From assembly GCF_019649055.1 (NCBI RefSeq), contig NW_026570321.1, forward strand, positions 248,001 through 312,000: a DNA stretch of 64,000 nucleotides, read 5' to 3'. How positions within the stretch are numbered: the stretch's first letter is position 1; each line of letters starts with the position of its first letter. A model generated the notes under the pieces. It did not search any database. It saw only the letters and a list, made by a program, of their open reading frames with translations, and was not told the DNA's origin. A program made the translations under genes and the position numbers. Of the stretch, positions 19,465 through 29,733 are shown in pieces. This DNA is from Paramacrobiotus metropolitanus (lineage: Eukaryota > Tardigrada > Eutardigrada > Parachela > Macrobiotidae).

Positions 19465-22037
19465 TTAGCTACCCGGCTCGTGGAGGGCGTCTATTTGAAG
19501 TCTGATATATTTTTTGATTGTAAAAATTATTTTTATCCGATACTTACTATGTACGCCTGCTGGTAAACGTAGTTTACACGCCTATAGTAAGCCGACCTAC
19601 GGAGCACGGAAAACCCAACCCTGTAAGCTAGATCAGCGTGAACGCCGCAGAAATGCGGCATAAACTAGGCGCGTTGATCAGCACACCGGAGCGCTTGTGT
19701 CGGGAACAGCGGTGGGTATTGCGCGGCTATTAAAAGCGACTGAACTTGGTTCAAACCGGATACCTCGTATAATTGCTAGTGATAGCGCTGAAGGACTGTA
19801 TGATGCACAAAAATGTAATAACTGACGTTAATGATGCTTTTATGCCTGGGAAAATCTAAGTATCCTGACGGCTGGGATGCCTTCAGTAGATCTGTGAGTA
19901 CTGATATTACTACCTAATATATGCAAGGAATGCTAATTGACAAAAATTATTAAAAGGGAAAAGACCAGGGAACTTTTGGAGAGGTAATAACAGGGCAAAG
20001 AAAAGTATACAGTAGTCTAGAAGATTTATGACATGGGAAACGACTGCTTCTGAAGATTTTATGATGCTATTAAGTGAGCGGTCGAACTGGACGCAGGTGG
20101 ATAATAGCTAGATAATGGGAAGATATCTTGATGGGAAAAATGCTAACGACCCTGAGCAGGTGCAATTATAAAGGCGAAATGCAAAAAGTGCAATCAAGCC
20201 GTGCCACCAATTATTTATGCGGAATGTGCCTGAACCGGCCGGGGTGCGGCCGACTAAGTCCTGCTTTAAGGTCACCAAAGTTGATACAAACTATCTATTC
20301 TTGCTTGAAACACTAAGAAAAGAAATGTTTTTGTGTCGTTTGTGAATTTATTTAGTTGTAATGCGTTGATTGAAATTAAGTGTGCAAGTGACAGATAGCT
20401 GCCGTTTATACGCCCATACATGTAAATAACAGTGAATTATTCTCAATGCACAGTAGAGTATGCAATATCACACTGGAGTACTTGGCATATACAGAGCACA
20501 AAGTAATCGTGTACAATTTAGAGTAATAATTCACGAATACTGTTTAACCGCAACGTTAGTCTGGTAACTGGAGAGTTCACTTTATAATTAGATGAAAAAG
20601 TATATAAGTTATGTATTAAATATGTACTATGTAAGTATTAGTACCGATTAGTAGTGCTAAGATTGTAAAGTTAGCAAACGAATTAACTAATATTGAAGGT
20701 CAGCAACAACACACGTTTTTTACTAGTACGGCACAGCGCAGTCGGAACACAGGTGCAACTAATCGCAAAAGACTTTTTTTTTATTTTGTTCAGAAACTAG
20801 GTAGTAAGTAAGTAGAGACATTATATCACCTGAATAATAATACTATTGTAATGTATACGAGGAGGGGGTAAATACACGGGATAGACAGAAAAAAAGGCAA
20901 TAATAAGGGATAACCATTCAGGTGTTGTGCAGCATGGCCAGCCGCCAAGGGAAGGCAGTCCAGCGACACTGCACAAAATTCATGTTTTGAGACCCGTAGC
21001 TGCCTTCTCCGTAGACTCCTATGTTATACTCAAACACCTGCGTCTTGGACATTTCAGAATCAAACCGTGCAATCTATATCTTAAAAGAACAAGAAATAAT
21101 TAACAAGATTTTCGATACCACGCAAGCCGTGATTTATAAGAACAAGACAAGTTAGAGCCAATTAAGTTTCCCATAGAAAAGCATAGGAGCTCCGTGAAAA
21201 CAAATCATCCAGCTGCTATGCTTAGTCTACGAGAAACTCAAATGGCTCAGACTTGCCTCAGTTTTAATAAGTGGCGAGTTGTTTGGTATCAAAAATCTTG
21301 TGAATTTTTTCTTGTTCTTTTGGGCTATCGATTGTGCGGATTAGTTCTGAAATGTGCAAGACGAAGGTGGTTGAGTTTAACATAGAAGTCTACGGAGAAA
21401 CAGCTAGAGACTGGTGTTTCAACGGCTGTTCTGGACTGTGTCACTAGAACTGCCTTCCCTTGGTGGCTGGCCGTGTTGCACAACACGTGAACGGTTATCC
21501 CTCATTATTGCCGTTTTTTCTGTCTATCCCGTGTATTTACCCTCTCCTCGTACTCGTAGTAATTGTTATGCCGGTAACAGTAGTACTTTAATATTGTATC
21601 AATAGAGATAAAGTTATTATTGAATATGCAGTAGTATGTACGTAGTAGATATGATAATAACAAATAAGAGTAAAAGTGGTGACACTAAGCGTATTAATTA
21701 CGGTGTATAACGGGTATGCAACTTGTAGATAAGTAATATATAAATATGACTTCCTCGAATTCCGATGCGTTAGTTTTTTTGAGAGATTTTACGGTGCAAT
21801 TTGTAATTACCTGACGGCTGTGGTCGGTGAAAACGTCGAACGTGCGCCGCTAGAGCCGGAAAGTGGGAGATGCAGGGGAGAGGAGGATCCGGATGATCAG
21901 GCCGGATGCAGAAAGTGGGAAAGCGAGGGTTTGGGGAGAGCGATTGGCAAAAGATGCGTAGGCGGCAGTTCGGGATGGGACGCAATGCGTCGTCGTAACA
22001 AACGTCGCTGCACGGTAAAGGTCAACGTCGTGTCAAA
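19465..22037 (-). other. Long untranslated leader of the retroelement
   Basis: About 2.6 kb between the primer-binding site and the gag start, with no coding frame over about 80 codons and no recognisable domain. Much of it is explained by the foldback at 20,853-21,560. Leaders in related elements are usually a few hundred bases, so a nested insertion is likely. Confidence 0.7.
20853..21560. repeat. Large foldback: ~340-bp imperfect inverted arms, ~19-nt loop
   Basis: The sequence 20,853-21,191 is similar to the reverse complement of 21,211-21,560 nearly throughout. Examples: AAATACACGGGATAGACAGA, AAGGGAAGGCAGT and CTCCGTAGACT are in both arms, as are CAAAAGAACAAGAAA-type and AGCATAG-AGCT words close to the centre. 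The loop is 21,192-21,210. Arms diverge by roughly 15 percent, with one poorly matching patch around 20,980-21,020 against 21,400-21,440. It could be a foldback or MITE-like transposon nested in the retroelement. If transcribed it would form a long double-stranded hairpin. Confidence 0.9.
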
Positions 22038-22052
22038 CGGGACTCGGCACCA
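22038..22052 (-). promoter_or_regulatory. Primer-binding site
   Basis: On the minus strand TGGTGCCGAGTCCCG follows the LTR after two bases. The first nine bases would pair with a tRNA ending in TCGGCACCA, as eukaryotic tRNA-Phe does. The rest does not match tRNA-Phe well, so the tRNA identity is tentative. Confidence 0.75.
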
Positions 22053-22054
22053 AA

Positions 22055-22373
22055 TGTAGCGTATTGGCTACTAACTGTATGAATCGTTATGCAATCGAAC
22101 GGCGAATTCTCAATTGTACTCGTATTTATTCGGAAATTGCAATTCGGAAAGTCGGAAAGTTGGAAGTGAGTAAAGCTTCCTCTGACCAGTGGCCAGCTCA
22201 ACACATGCACACTAAGAAATGTTCAAGGAATGCCCAAAGGCGATTCTAGTGAATGTCCACACCTTTGCTCAGAAGATGCACAAATAGGAAAACAGGAATA
22301 ACCATTAGCTGTACTCGTATGAATATACACGTATACACACAGAATGTGCCGATTTTAACGTACAAGCGTTACA
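22055..22373 (-). repeat. Upstream (5') LTR of the retroelement
   Basis: 319 bp, same length as the other LTR and about 98 percent identical by eye. The element is transcribed leftward from here. The LTR is short for an errantivirus-like element. Confidence 0.93.
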
Positions 22374-22377
22374 ATAT
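22374..22377. repeat. Target-site duplication ATAT (right)
   Basis: Matches 11,515-11,518 and fixes the outer border of the upstream LTR. Confidence 0.8.
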
Positions 22378-22900
22378 AATGGGCTTTTTTCTGTGTAGGG
22401 ATTTTTATTAGTACGTAATTAATTGGTAGGAAAATCAAGGAAATTGCTGCTGTTGCTTTTCACGTGACCACGTAGCCACGCCTTTCGCCTGGACTTAATT
22501 CGATCGAAGCGGCTCATTGAGACCGAATTTTTTTGGAAGGTACGGCATATTCTCTACCCTAACAGTTTCGCCTAGCCCGGCTGCCGTCGAATATGCGTAT
22601 AATAAGAGACAACATCGAGCGACGCCAAACGCATGACCCAGAGGCTGGAGTATCCGCAGATTGGTGACCTTTTCTCTAATCACCTCTTCACTGTATTCCA
22701 GAAAATATCTTTATCCCGCGGTATTTTGTTTCATATGAGCCAAAGGTTTTCTTTGTTGGTTCCCCTGAAGGACGGATATTCCAGTAAATATGCATTTGAT
22801 AATTGGCAACATTTTGAATCCTGATCAGCACGTCTGCACGTTTAACGCATCGTCGGCACTACCCGTGCATGACCAGTTGCTCCGGTGGATAAGAGTATAA
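22378..22900. other. Non-coding spacer
   Basis: No supported gene between the retroelement and the small MITE. Confidence 0.5.
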
Positions 22901-22903
22901 TTA

Positions 22904-23158
22904 CAAAGGGTGATTTCGCAATATGCTTCCGCTTTCTTTATGAATTTATTGCAATCATCTCCGTGCATGTTTTATTTCCGAGACATTATGTATGGAAGCC
23001 CTTCGTCTTAGCTATCATCACAAATTAATTTAATTTTTAGAAATAGAAAACAATTTAGAATACAGTGGAATTTTGCAAAATCGACATGGGTCTGTGCGCC
23101 ACAATAAACAAATTTTTCGTCCGTGTGTGCTGGAAGCATATTGCGAAATCACCCTCTG
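22904..23158. mobile_element. Small MITE with ~28-bp terminal inverted repeats
   Basis: A 24-bp exact inverted repeat (22,907-22,930 against 23,132-23,155) extends a few bases outward with mismatches and is bordered by TA on each side. The 255-bp length, TA flanks and a terminus of the type CAGAGGGTG suggest a Tc1/mariner-mobilised MITE. There is no coding capacity. Confidence 0.7.
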
Positions 23159-24064
23159 TATATATATCAACATGGTAGGCACGCAAAATGACTCGTTAGA
23201 TTGGCTAACTTGTTTTCGCCGAATGATAGAGGCGATCGAATGCCGACCATCCCGTAGTATAAGTACGAGTATTTTGCCTCCGTGATCAAAACACTTCGCG
23301 CTCCACGCTTTGAGACAACAAGGAACTGAAGGACGCATTCGTTTGCAACATATTTCAGTTCTCTTTGAACGCCAAAAATTAACTTAAAGACACAAAGTTG
23401 CAGTAACAAAGACCTCGTACAACAAACAGAAGCAAGTAATTCTCACGCTTAACAAGATAATTTTAACGATTAATGAAGTTCAAACAACCACGCTATGCCA
23501 ATTTCACTTTCTAAATACAGAAAGAAGCCATTCCTTCGACAGTTTCTTTAGTCTACATGCCCGTATATGCAAACGTTTGAAGGTTCCGTATGACGTGACA
23601 GCATTATCTGCACCTGCTGTAGAATTCGGCATAGACGTTAACGTTGTGTCTGGATTAACTGGAAAGCTTGCTGCAGTGCCTGAATCAGCCGATGAATACG
23701 ATGCCGGTAACATAAGAATCATGGACTGCAACACTAGTTTTCCTAATTGTAAGGGAATTGTCTCTGGATTGCGCACTTGGAAGCGTAGGGCGTGGATATC
23801 TTCTGGAAACGGTAACTGCCATCTGCGAACAAATAAACCAGTTTGTTATTTTGCCATGAAGTGCAGTATCTTAGTGTCCGGGTGCGGTAATATAGTATAT
23901 CTTAGTGAACGTCCCGAACACTTGCTGTCCAGTGCTTTCTTTCGTCCAGTGCTTTCTTCCGCTTCATCGGAACATTGAACTGCGTCGGCACATTCGAACA
24001 TGCGTGCTGCGCTTTATCAAACAATCGCAGCAACAATGTGATAAGAACATAAATCTTGCTAGAC
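23159..24064. other. Spacer with one possible minus-strand exon
   Basis: Between about 23,730 and 23,505 the minus strand has an open frame starting after a TTGCAG acceptor-like site (about 23,730) and rich in Ser/Thr/Pro (NSTAGADNAVTSYGTF), then basic (KLSKEWLLSVFRK). The plus strand is open over the same bases (VTALSAPAVEFGIDVN) and meets a GTAAGG. Either could be an exon. Neither matches a known family and I cannot decide. Confidence 0.3.
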
Positions 24065-24776
24065 TCACATCCAAAAGGGCACACACAGCCACGCCCAGCT
24101 ATACGGGCCGTCCCTCAGCTCTTCGTCCGTCAATGTGTCCAGCCAGCTCATTAGCGTATCAAATTGGCACTCGGTGACCTTTGGACAGAATTTTTCCAAC
24201 ATCGCACAAATAGCATATTCGAAGCTTTCCTGAGTTGGTTGCGGAAAACTGTACGACCAACAAGGGATGTGGATAAACAATGGATTGCGGGAGCAGTTCA
24301 ATTTCCAATGAGCGTCGTCGTAATTAGGTTCTAGTTTCCTGTTTGGCACTTTGTAGCAAATTGAATATGAACTGTCGAATAAACAGTTTTTGAGAACGAT
24401 ACGGTGGCAAATTTGGTTAAAAGCGAGTGGGGTCAGCACATCGCAATTCCAGATCAGTCTTTCGTTTGGAACATTGATAAACTTATCCAGAAAAAATTCT
24501 TTATCGTGAGCTATTACAAACCAGTCGAGTTTCCTGTGGAAAACACCCAGGAAGTCAAACATCGAGTAACCCCAACGACATGTTAGATATATTATGCTTA
24601 AGTCGTCGGCTAATGCGTGCGATAAATCGTAGTTCAGCATAAACCCATCCTCATGCAAGCCATAATCAGTGGAAGAGCTCCTATGCTTTTTAGAGTAGCG
24701 GGGGTAATGATCAGGAATAATGGCGCACTTTCGTAGAAATTTGGAGGATAACAAATCCACAAATACTTTTCCAACC
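24065..24776 (-). CDS. Probable C-terminal exon of the F-box-like gene
   Basis: The reading starts after a textbook acceptor on the minus strand (CTTCTTTTTTTTACAAAG) at 24,777-24,778 and stays open to TGA at 24,065-24,067, about 237 codons. The frame extends further upstream, but that part looks like intron (KGIYFFFLQR). The protein is rich in Trp, Phe and Cys (RWGYSMFDFLGVFHRKLDWF, then HWKLNCSRNPLFIHIPCWSY). It resembles the irregular leucine-rich or solenoid C-terminal halves that follow F-box domains, but no exact family is recognised. A GTGAGT lies just before the stop, so further exons are possible. It is on the same strand as, and downstream of, the F-box exons at 26.9-28.4 kb, which suggests one gene. 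Confidence 0.6.
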
Positions 24777-26888
24777 CTTTGTAAAAAAAAGAAGTAAATG
24801 CCTTTTTTGCTACTAATAAGCACGCTTATATTAATAACGTTTTTGCGCAAACAATAGGCAACCGACAGTTTTGGCACGAACCCTTTACCCGTCTTTTCAA
24901 TACATCGAAACCGAATTAATTTCATTAATTTTATAAATACTTAACTGATATTCTTAAAATTCGTTCAGCGGCGTTTGCATTAAAACAATAAATAAACAAA
25001 GCTGTTTTTGCAATAAAAAGGTTTATATATTATGCCAGCGGAAGAAATTATTCACTTGGTTCCATAGTACAGTACGGATTAGTGCCCCTCCCGACTTAGA
25101 GGTTAAATTCGCCTACGGCTTTTGCCGTAATGGTTTTTGTAATGGTAATATTTCTGCATTAGAGAAGCGAGAATGTCGGCCTCGCAAAAGCATGGCAAAC
25201 TAAACGCCAGTATATGGTATACCATGGCAGATGTAATTCGTCTGACCAGAATCGTGCCGACATATTGCAGCAATCGATCAAACCCACAAGTTCACCTTGA
25301 AACTTCTAGAAATTTCAACTTATTTGGAGCATCATTACACTTCACACTTAAATTCTTTACCTTACACTTAAATTCTTATGTACCTAAAAGTATAATGGTA
25401 TCAATAATGTGGCCTATGTAAGGTAGTGTGTACAATATGCCGTATGTGCTGTATCGGGAACCGGAAGTACGAATCTTTATTGAATCGTAACAAATCGCAA
25501 CTGAGCATGAATCACAATTGCAGGGAGTACATCATATCGTTGGTACTTGGTAGGTAGGTAACACAGAATCTCGAGAATCTCGTGACGTACATGTCGTACG
25601 TACACTCGTACATCATAAAAATTTAATGTGGAAACATGAATTTTGTACAATATGATTGTATCATCATATTGTATGTACAACATAAACTTTCGCGCACCCC
25701 CAAGAACATTTTTGAATTTTTCCTCTCGTCTATACTTTTAGTCAAATGATTTGTTAACAATGATTTGAAAACCGTTTATGCGCGCAACTTCCGGTTGGGG
25801 AGTTACATGTAAAACAAAATTCCAAAAGATTAAACGCACAGAAGTGCACACCAGAAAAAGACTTATTATAAACCGATCCTTTCGAATTCTGCATGGACGC
25901 ACGATTACCACAAAGATCTATTTTACACCGCACCAGGTTTCCACCATTTTTTTTTTAAATTTTGTCGCTTTTCAAATTCATTGTACAGTTTGAAAATCAC
26001 CGTTTTTTCAAATTCTGAAACAGTTTACATAATTTTGTTTCCAGTTTTTGAAATAATTTTTCCAGTTTTTTTATAAAAGCGATCTGCATGATTACATGCG
26101 TTTTAATGCAAAATCTAAAGAGGAGCGATTTATAATGAGACTTTTGTTACTCCTCCGTGCATTTCCCTCTTGGAATTTTATTTCATCCATAACTCCCAAT
26201 TGGATACTGTATACAGTTCAGTTGACTATAATATTTTGGATACACTAATGCAGAAAAGGGTTTGGGATTGCGCGTAGTGGAAGCTTTTGCATATGTATGT
26301 GCACAAGAATTTGGCACCATATACCGACACACTTTCCTTAAATTATATTGTTGCAGTGCATGAAACTTCTTGCGAAACCTGCATCTTGGATACGAAATGT
26401 TACGCTTATGAATTGTTGCGCTCACAAGCGCTATACTTTATATACGTATAATGCAGCGGTCATGAATGTAAGCGGTGAAAATACGTTACGCTGTAAAATG
26501 TCATGTGACGGTCACCACAATATGCACTTCATTAATATTAAAGAAATTGCCGGCATAGCGGCAAACGCTGAAAAGGTTCGACAGGTAACGTACCACACCA
26601 ATGTAATCTCAAGGTTAGTAAGGAATATCTATATTCATATTCCAAGCTTCGCCTACGTACTTATAGTTACATAGTTTCTACGTTAGTTTATTCGGTTTTT
26701 ACGATTTTTTTGTATTAGTTTCTTCAGCCTACGTACTCATGATTAATTTTAACCTTTAAAAAAAAAACAGAAAACAAACAGAAACACATAATTTGGCGAA
26801 TGAAGCGTATCATTATCCTGCTTGATGCCGACTGCTAAGAGAGACTGTACTTAAAATCAACATGAAACGTTGTTAAGTAAAAATTCAA
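24777..26888. other. Probable intron or spacer with one orphan plus-strand exon candidate
   Basis: Mostly AT-rich. On the plus strand about 26,450-26,583 is open between an ATGCAG acceptor-like site and a CAGGTAACG donor-like site (VSGENTLRCKMSCDGHHNMH). It looks coding, but has no partner exon that I can find. A short palindrome around 25,650-25,680 (TACAATATGAT arms) is the only other structure. Confidence 0.35.
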
Positions 26889-28376
26889 TCAGATGTATAT
26901 GACCTTGTTCAGTGTCCGAAAGTTACTGCACTTGCGCAAGCTACGATGATGAGCACTTTCAAAATTGAATAAGTAATGCTGGTTGTACCTTTTAAAATAA
27001 TGCTGGTTGTAAATATCCAATTCCGACAGGATTAACAAGTGCAGTTCCAAAGGCATTTGCATGAACGAAGGCTCGCCGTGAACCTTCAGCACTGAAAATT
27101 AAATATCTATATGTGCGAATATCATGAAATGTTGACAAACAAGCTAAGGTTATCCACTGGACAGTAGCACAGTACTAGGATAAAAGCTCAAACATCACCG
27201 CAGACGGCAGACGTGATACTGACTTTTGTACTTTATCATTGCATGCTTCTGTAGTCAAGAAATAATATTATTGCGCATTAATCAAGTACAGTAATTCGTA
27301 TCTGTATGAGTACCTGTACGAGTACTGCATGTATAATTGTGTACTTACAATATGAATGTATTCATATAGCACCGCAGACTATTATTATTATTGTTATTAT
27401 TACATCAGGAGCAGACAACCCGCTAAACGGGACTTCAACGTCTGGTCGGCAAAAAGCTAAACAAATGAGAATTGCTAAGACGGTAGATAATTATGGATAC
27501 GATCCTGTGTGTGGCATAGTACGTACCTTCGCTTTCCGCTGCTATGACCAAGCCGTTTAACACATTCCTTGTGGCCAGATAAACCTTTTTAAGATATTCT
27601 TCTGAAAACCAAGTTAACGCTCTCAGAATTCGAAACACTCCAGGGTGCTTTTCGGTCTGCAACAATGTTTTCAGTTCTTTTATATTTAAGTGCGAGTAGC
27701 CTTCAAAAAGGACGGTAATACTGTGACGGTCGGAGTTCAGAAACATTGTTCCGGTCATGTACAACCATTCACTTCCGAACCATGGAAAACGTTTCGCCTT
27801 TCGAATAACCTCTTCCGGATATGGAAACTGTTCACTCGGTTCAAACATTGGCATCTGAACTTGACGGAACGTGTCGGCCGTAACGGGCGTACCTTGCAAC
27901 CCGAGTCTGCGGAGATTTTGGGAAACGATACTAGAACCGCTCATAATGTTAAGCGTTGTTGGTTTTGAAGTAGCGTGAGGGCCGCATAATTCCACTTTTG
28001 CCATGGCATACTCCGAATACGATGGACTATACGATGGATTATACGATGGACTTCTTTTGATTTTCAAAATGCGCGCTTGCTGCCACGACTCAGGCTGGTT
28101 TTCGTTGAGACTGAGTAAAATTTCCACATTTTTATCGTCGTCAGACAGCGAAAGAGTTTCCATACATGGATGCGGCTTAGTTATTCGATTGAAGGGAACA
28201 TACTGGATTTTTTCGAGGGAACCAAGTCTGATGCACAATTCCTTTTTCCCAGCTGTGCCGCATACATAGCCACGGCAAACGGAACCATTTTCTGTTTTCA
28301 CGTCCACGACAAACGGATCATAAAGCGCATTGGCGTATATGGGTCTGTGAGCGGGCAGCACCAATACGCCGTCCAT
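26889..28376 (-). CDS. F-box-like protein, N-terminal exons
   Basis: Exon 1 runs 28,376-27,527 from an ATG and ends GAAG/GTACGT. Exon 2 starts at 27,091 after ATTTTCAG, and the codon phase fits (1+2). The first ~280 residues begin DGVLVLPAHRPIYANAL and contain a Ser-Tyr-Pro repeat (NPSYSPSYS) encoded by a 12-bp tandem repeat at about 28,017-28,058. Exon 2 gives an F-box-like start, PLELHLLILSELDIY, at about residues 298-312. Then a 24-bp direct repeat (YNQHYFKR/YNQHYLFN) follows. Read through, exon 2 ends at about 26,889, but splicing to the exon at 24,776 is more likely. F-box proteins are substrate adaptors of SCF ubiquitin ligases. Here the box is internal, after a long unknown N-terminal region. 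Confidence 0.65.
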
Positions 28377-29733
28377 TTTGGAGAATGATTATCGAGCAAC
28401 ACAAAATAGCGTTGAGCGTTAATTTGGATCCCGTTGTCAGGATCCCGGAGTCTAACCGACTGTATTAGTAACTGCACATTGTATTGAACGTGTACAATAC
28501 ACGTAAATTTATAAGTTAATGGGAAATTGCAATGGAACAGCAGATACCGAAGATGTAGAGTGATGGCAGAAACGTGATTCGTAAAGACAATTGCTGCTTG
28601 GATACATACATATATTAAGTATAAGTATCATAAAACAGAAATGTTATTATCTAACTATTGCTAACTATACATATAAGTACGCGACGCAAAGCCGCACGCG
28701 TGAAAGTTTTACTGGTGTACCGACGGTCTATCGTTTTCGAGCTAGCTTACATTTTGCTAATATTATTGCAAAAATAATATGATTTCTCAACTGTCACCGA
28801 GACACATCCGGCGCCTGAAAGCTTGAAGGTTCCCATTGCACGATCATAACAGATTGATAGCGCGAATAACTACTCGGTAAAGTATTGCAGAAGCACGCCG
28901 TCCGTGCGCACTGCGCAGTACTTACTGTAAGTACATACATGTGTGGTTAAGGGAAGTTGCCCGGGCACATAGCACGGGAACATTTCAAGGACTCGTGTAA
29001 ACTGACTGGATTTGATTTCTCTGTCCAGCTCTCTCAGACACTTTTGATTGTTTTATGACATTCGGCACTCCCCTAAACTGGACACTGCACTGCTTTAAAA
29101 ATTAAAAATTTTGCACTCGTATGGCTAAGTGACAAAGTTTAGAAATTCGTAACTAGAGCTTGAGAAGTTAAAAACTTAAAAGTAAGTAAAATTAAATAAA
29201 ATTATTAAATTAATGAAAATCGCTCATATGACATTAATTTGTGTCACTTTGCTTTTCAAATTGAAATCTGCATCAAATGAATCCGTGCGTTGTCTGTCTG
29301 TCAACGGTTTGTGATCTTGGATATTAGTTTCCGGTTGGCTGCTAACTGAGTACCTACATAGTTGAGTTCTTATTATTATAATTATTTGAGCTGTGGTATT
29401 AGCTGTGGTCTGCTGTGTTGTATCACTCATGCATAATTATAACTTTTTTCTTTGATGCAGGGAGTGGTTTTTCATCTGTTTTAATCGTGCCGGTTGATGT
29501 TTTTTGCATACACATTCTTGAGCATGTGTCTCTTTTATGGCCAGCAGTAACGTTAACAATAAAACAGAAGATTAGTTCGTGAATGGTGGATATTCCAGCA
29601 TAATTCCTGCTGTTCTGTAGTACTGTAAACAACGAAGAATTTCCACAAAATATCGCAAGTTTTCATACTTAATTAACTTGATCAAAATGTACAAGAATAC
29701 TACGCAAACAAATACCGTACGGGCAGATGAAAA
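28377..29733. other. Intergenic region
   Basis: Lies between the start of the F-box-like gene and the end of SIL1; both genes are on the minus strand. No supported gene. Contains SIL1 3' sequence and the F-box gene promoter. Confidence 0.5.

Larger units (their letters stand above)
11519..22373 (-). mobile_element. Full-length Ty3/gypsy-type LTR retroelement with env-like gene
   Basis: The element is 10,855 bp on the minus strand. It is bounded by 319-bp LTRs (22,055-22,373 upstream, 11,519-11,837 downstream) that start TG and end CA, and flanked on both sides by ATAT (11,515-11,518 and 22,374-22,377). A primer-binding site follows the upstream LTR after two bases, and a purine tract precedes the downstream LTR. 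The order gag, protease, reverse transcriptase, RNase H, integrase, env-like is that of errantivirus-like Ty3/gypsy elements. LTRs differ at about six positions, so insertion is fairly recent. The pol region has three frame changes and one in-frame stop, so this copy looks inactive unless these are assembly errors. The leader between primer site and gag is unusually long, about 2.6 kb, and holds a foldback. Confidence 0.95.

Noticed and set aside
19700-19780. tRNA-like T-loop word (GGTTCAAACCGG)
   Set aside because: No acceptor or anticodon stem could be folded around it; it lies in the retroelement leader.
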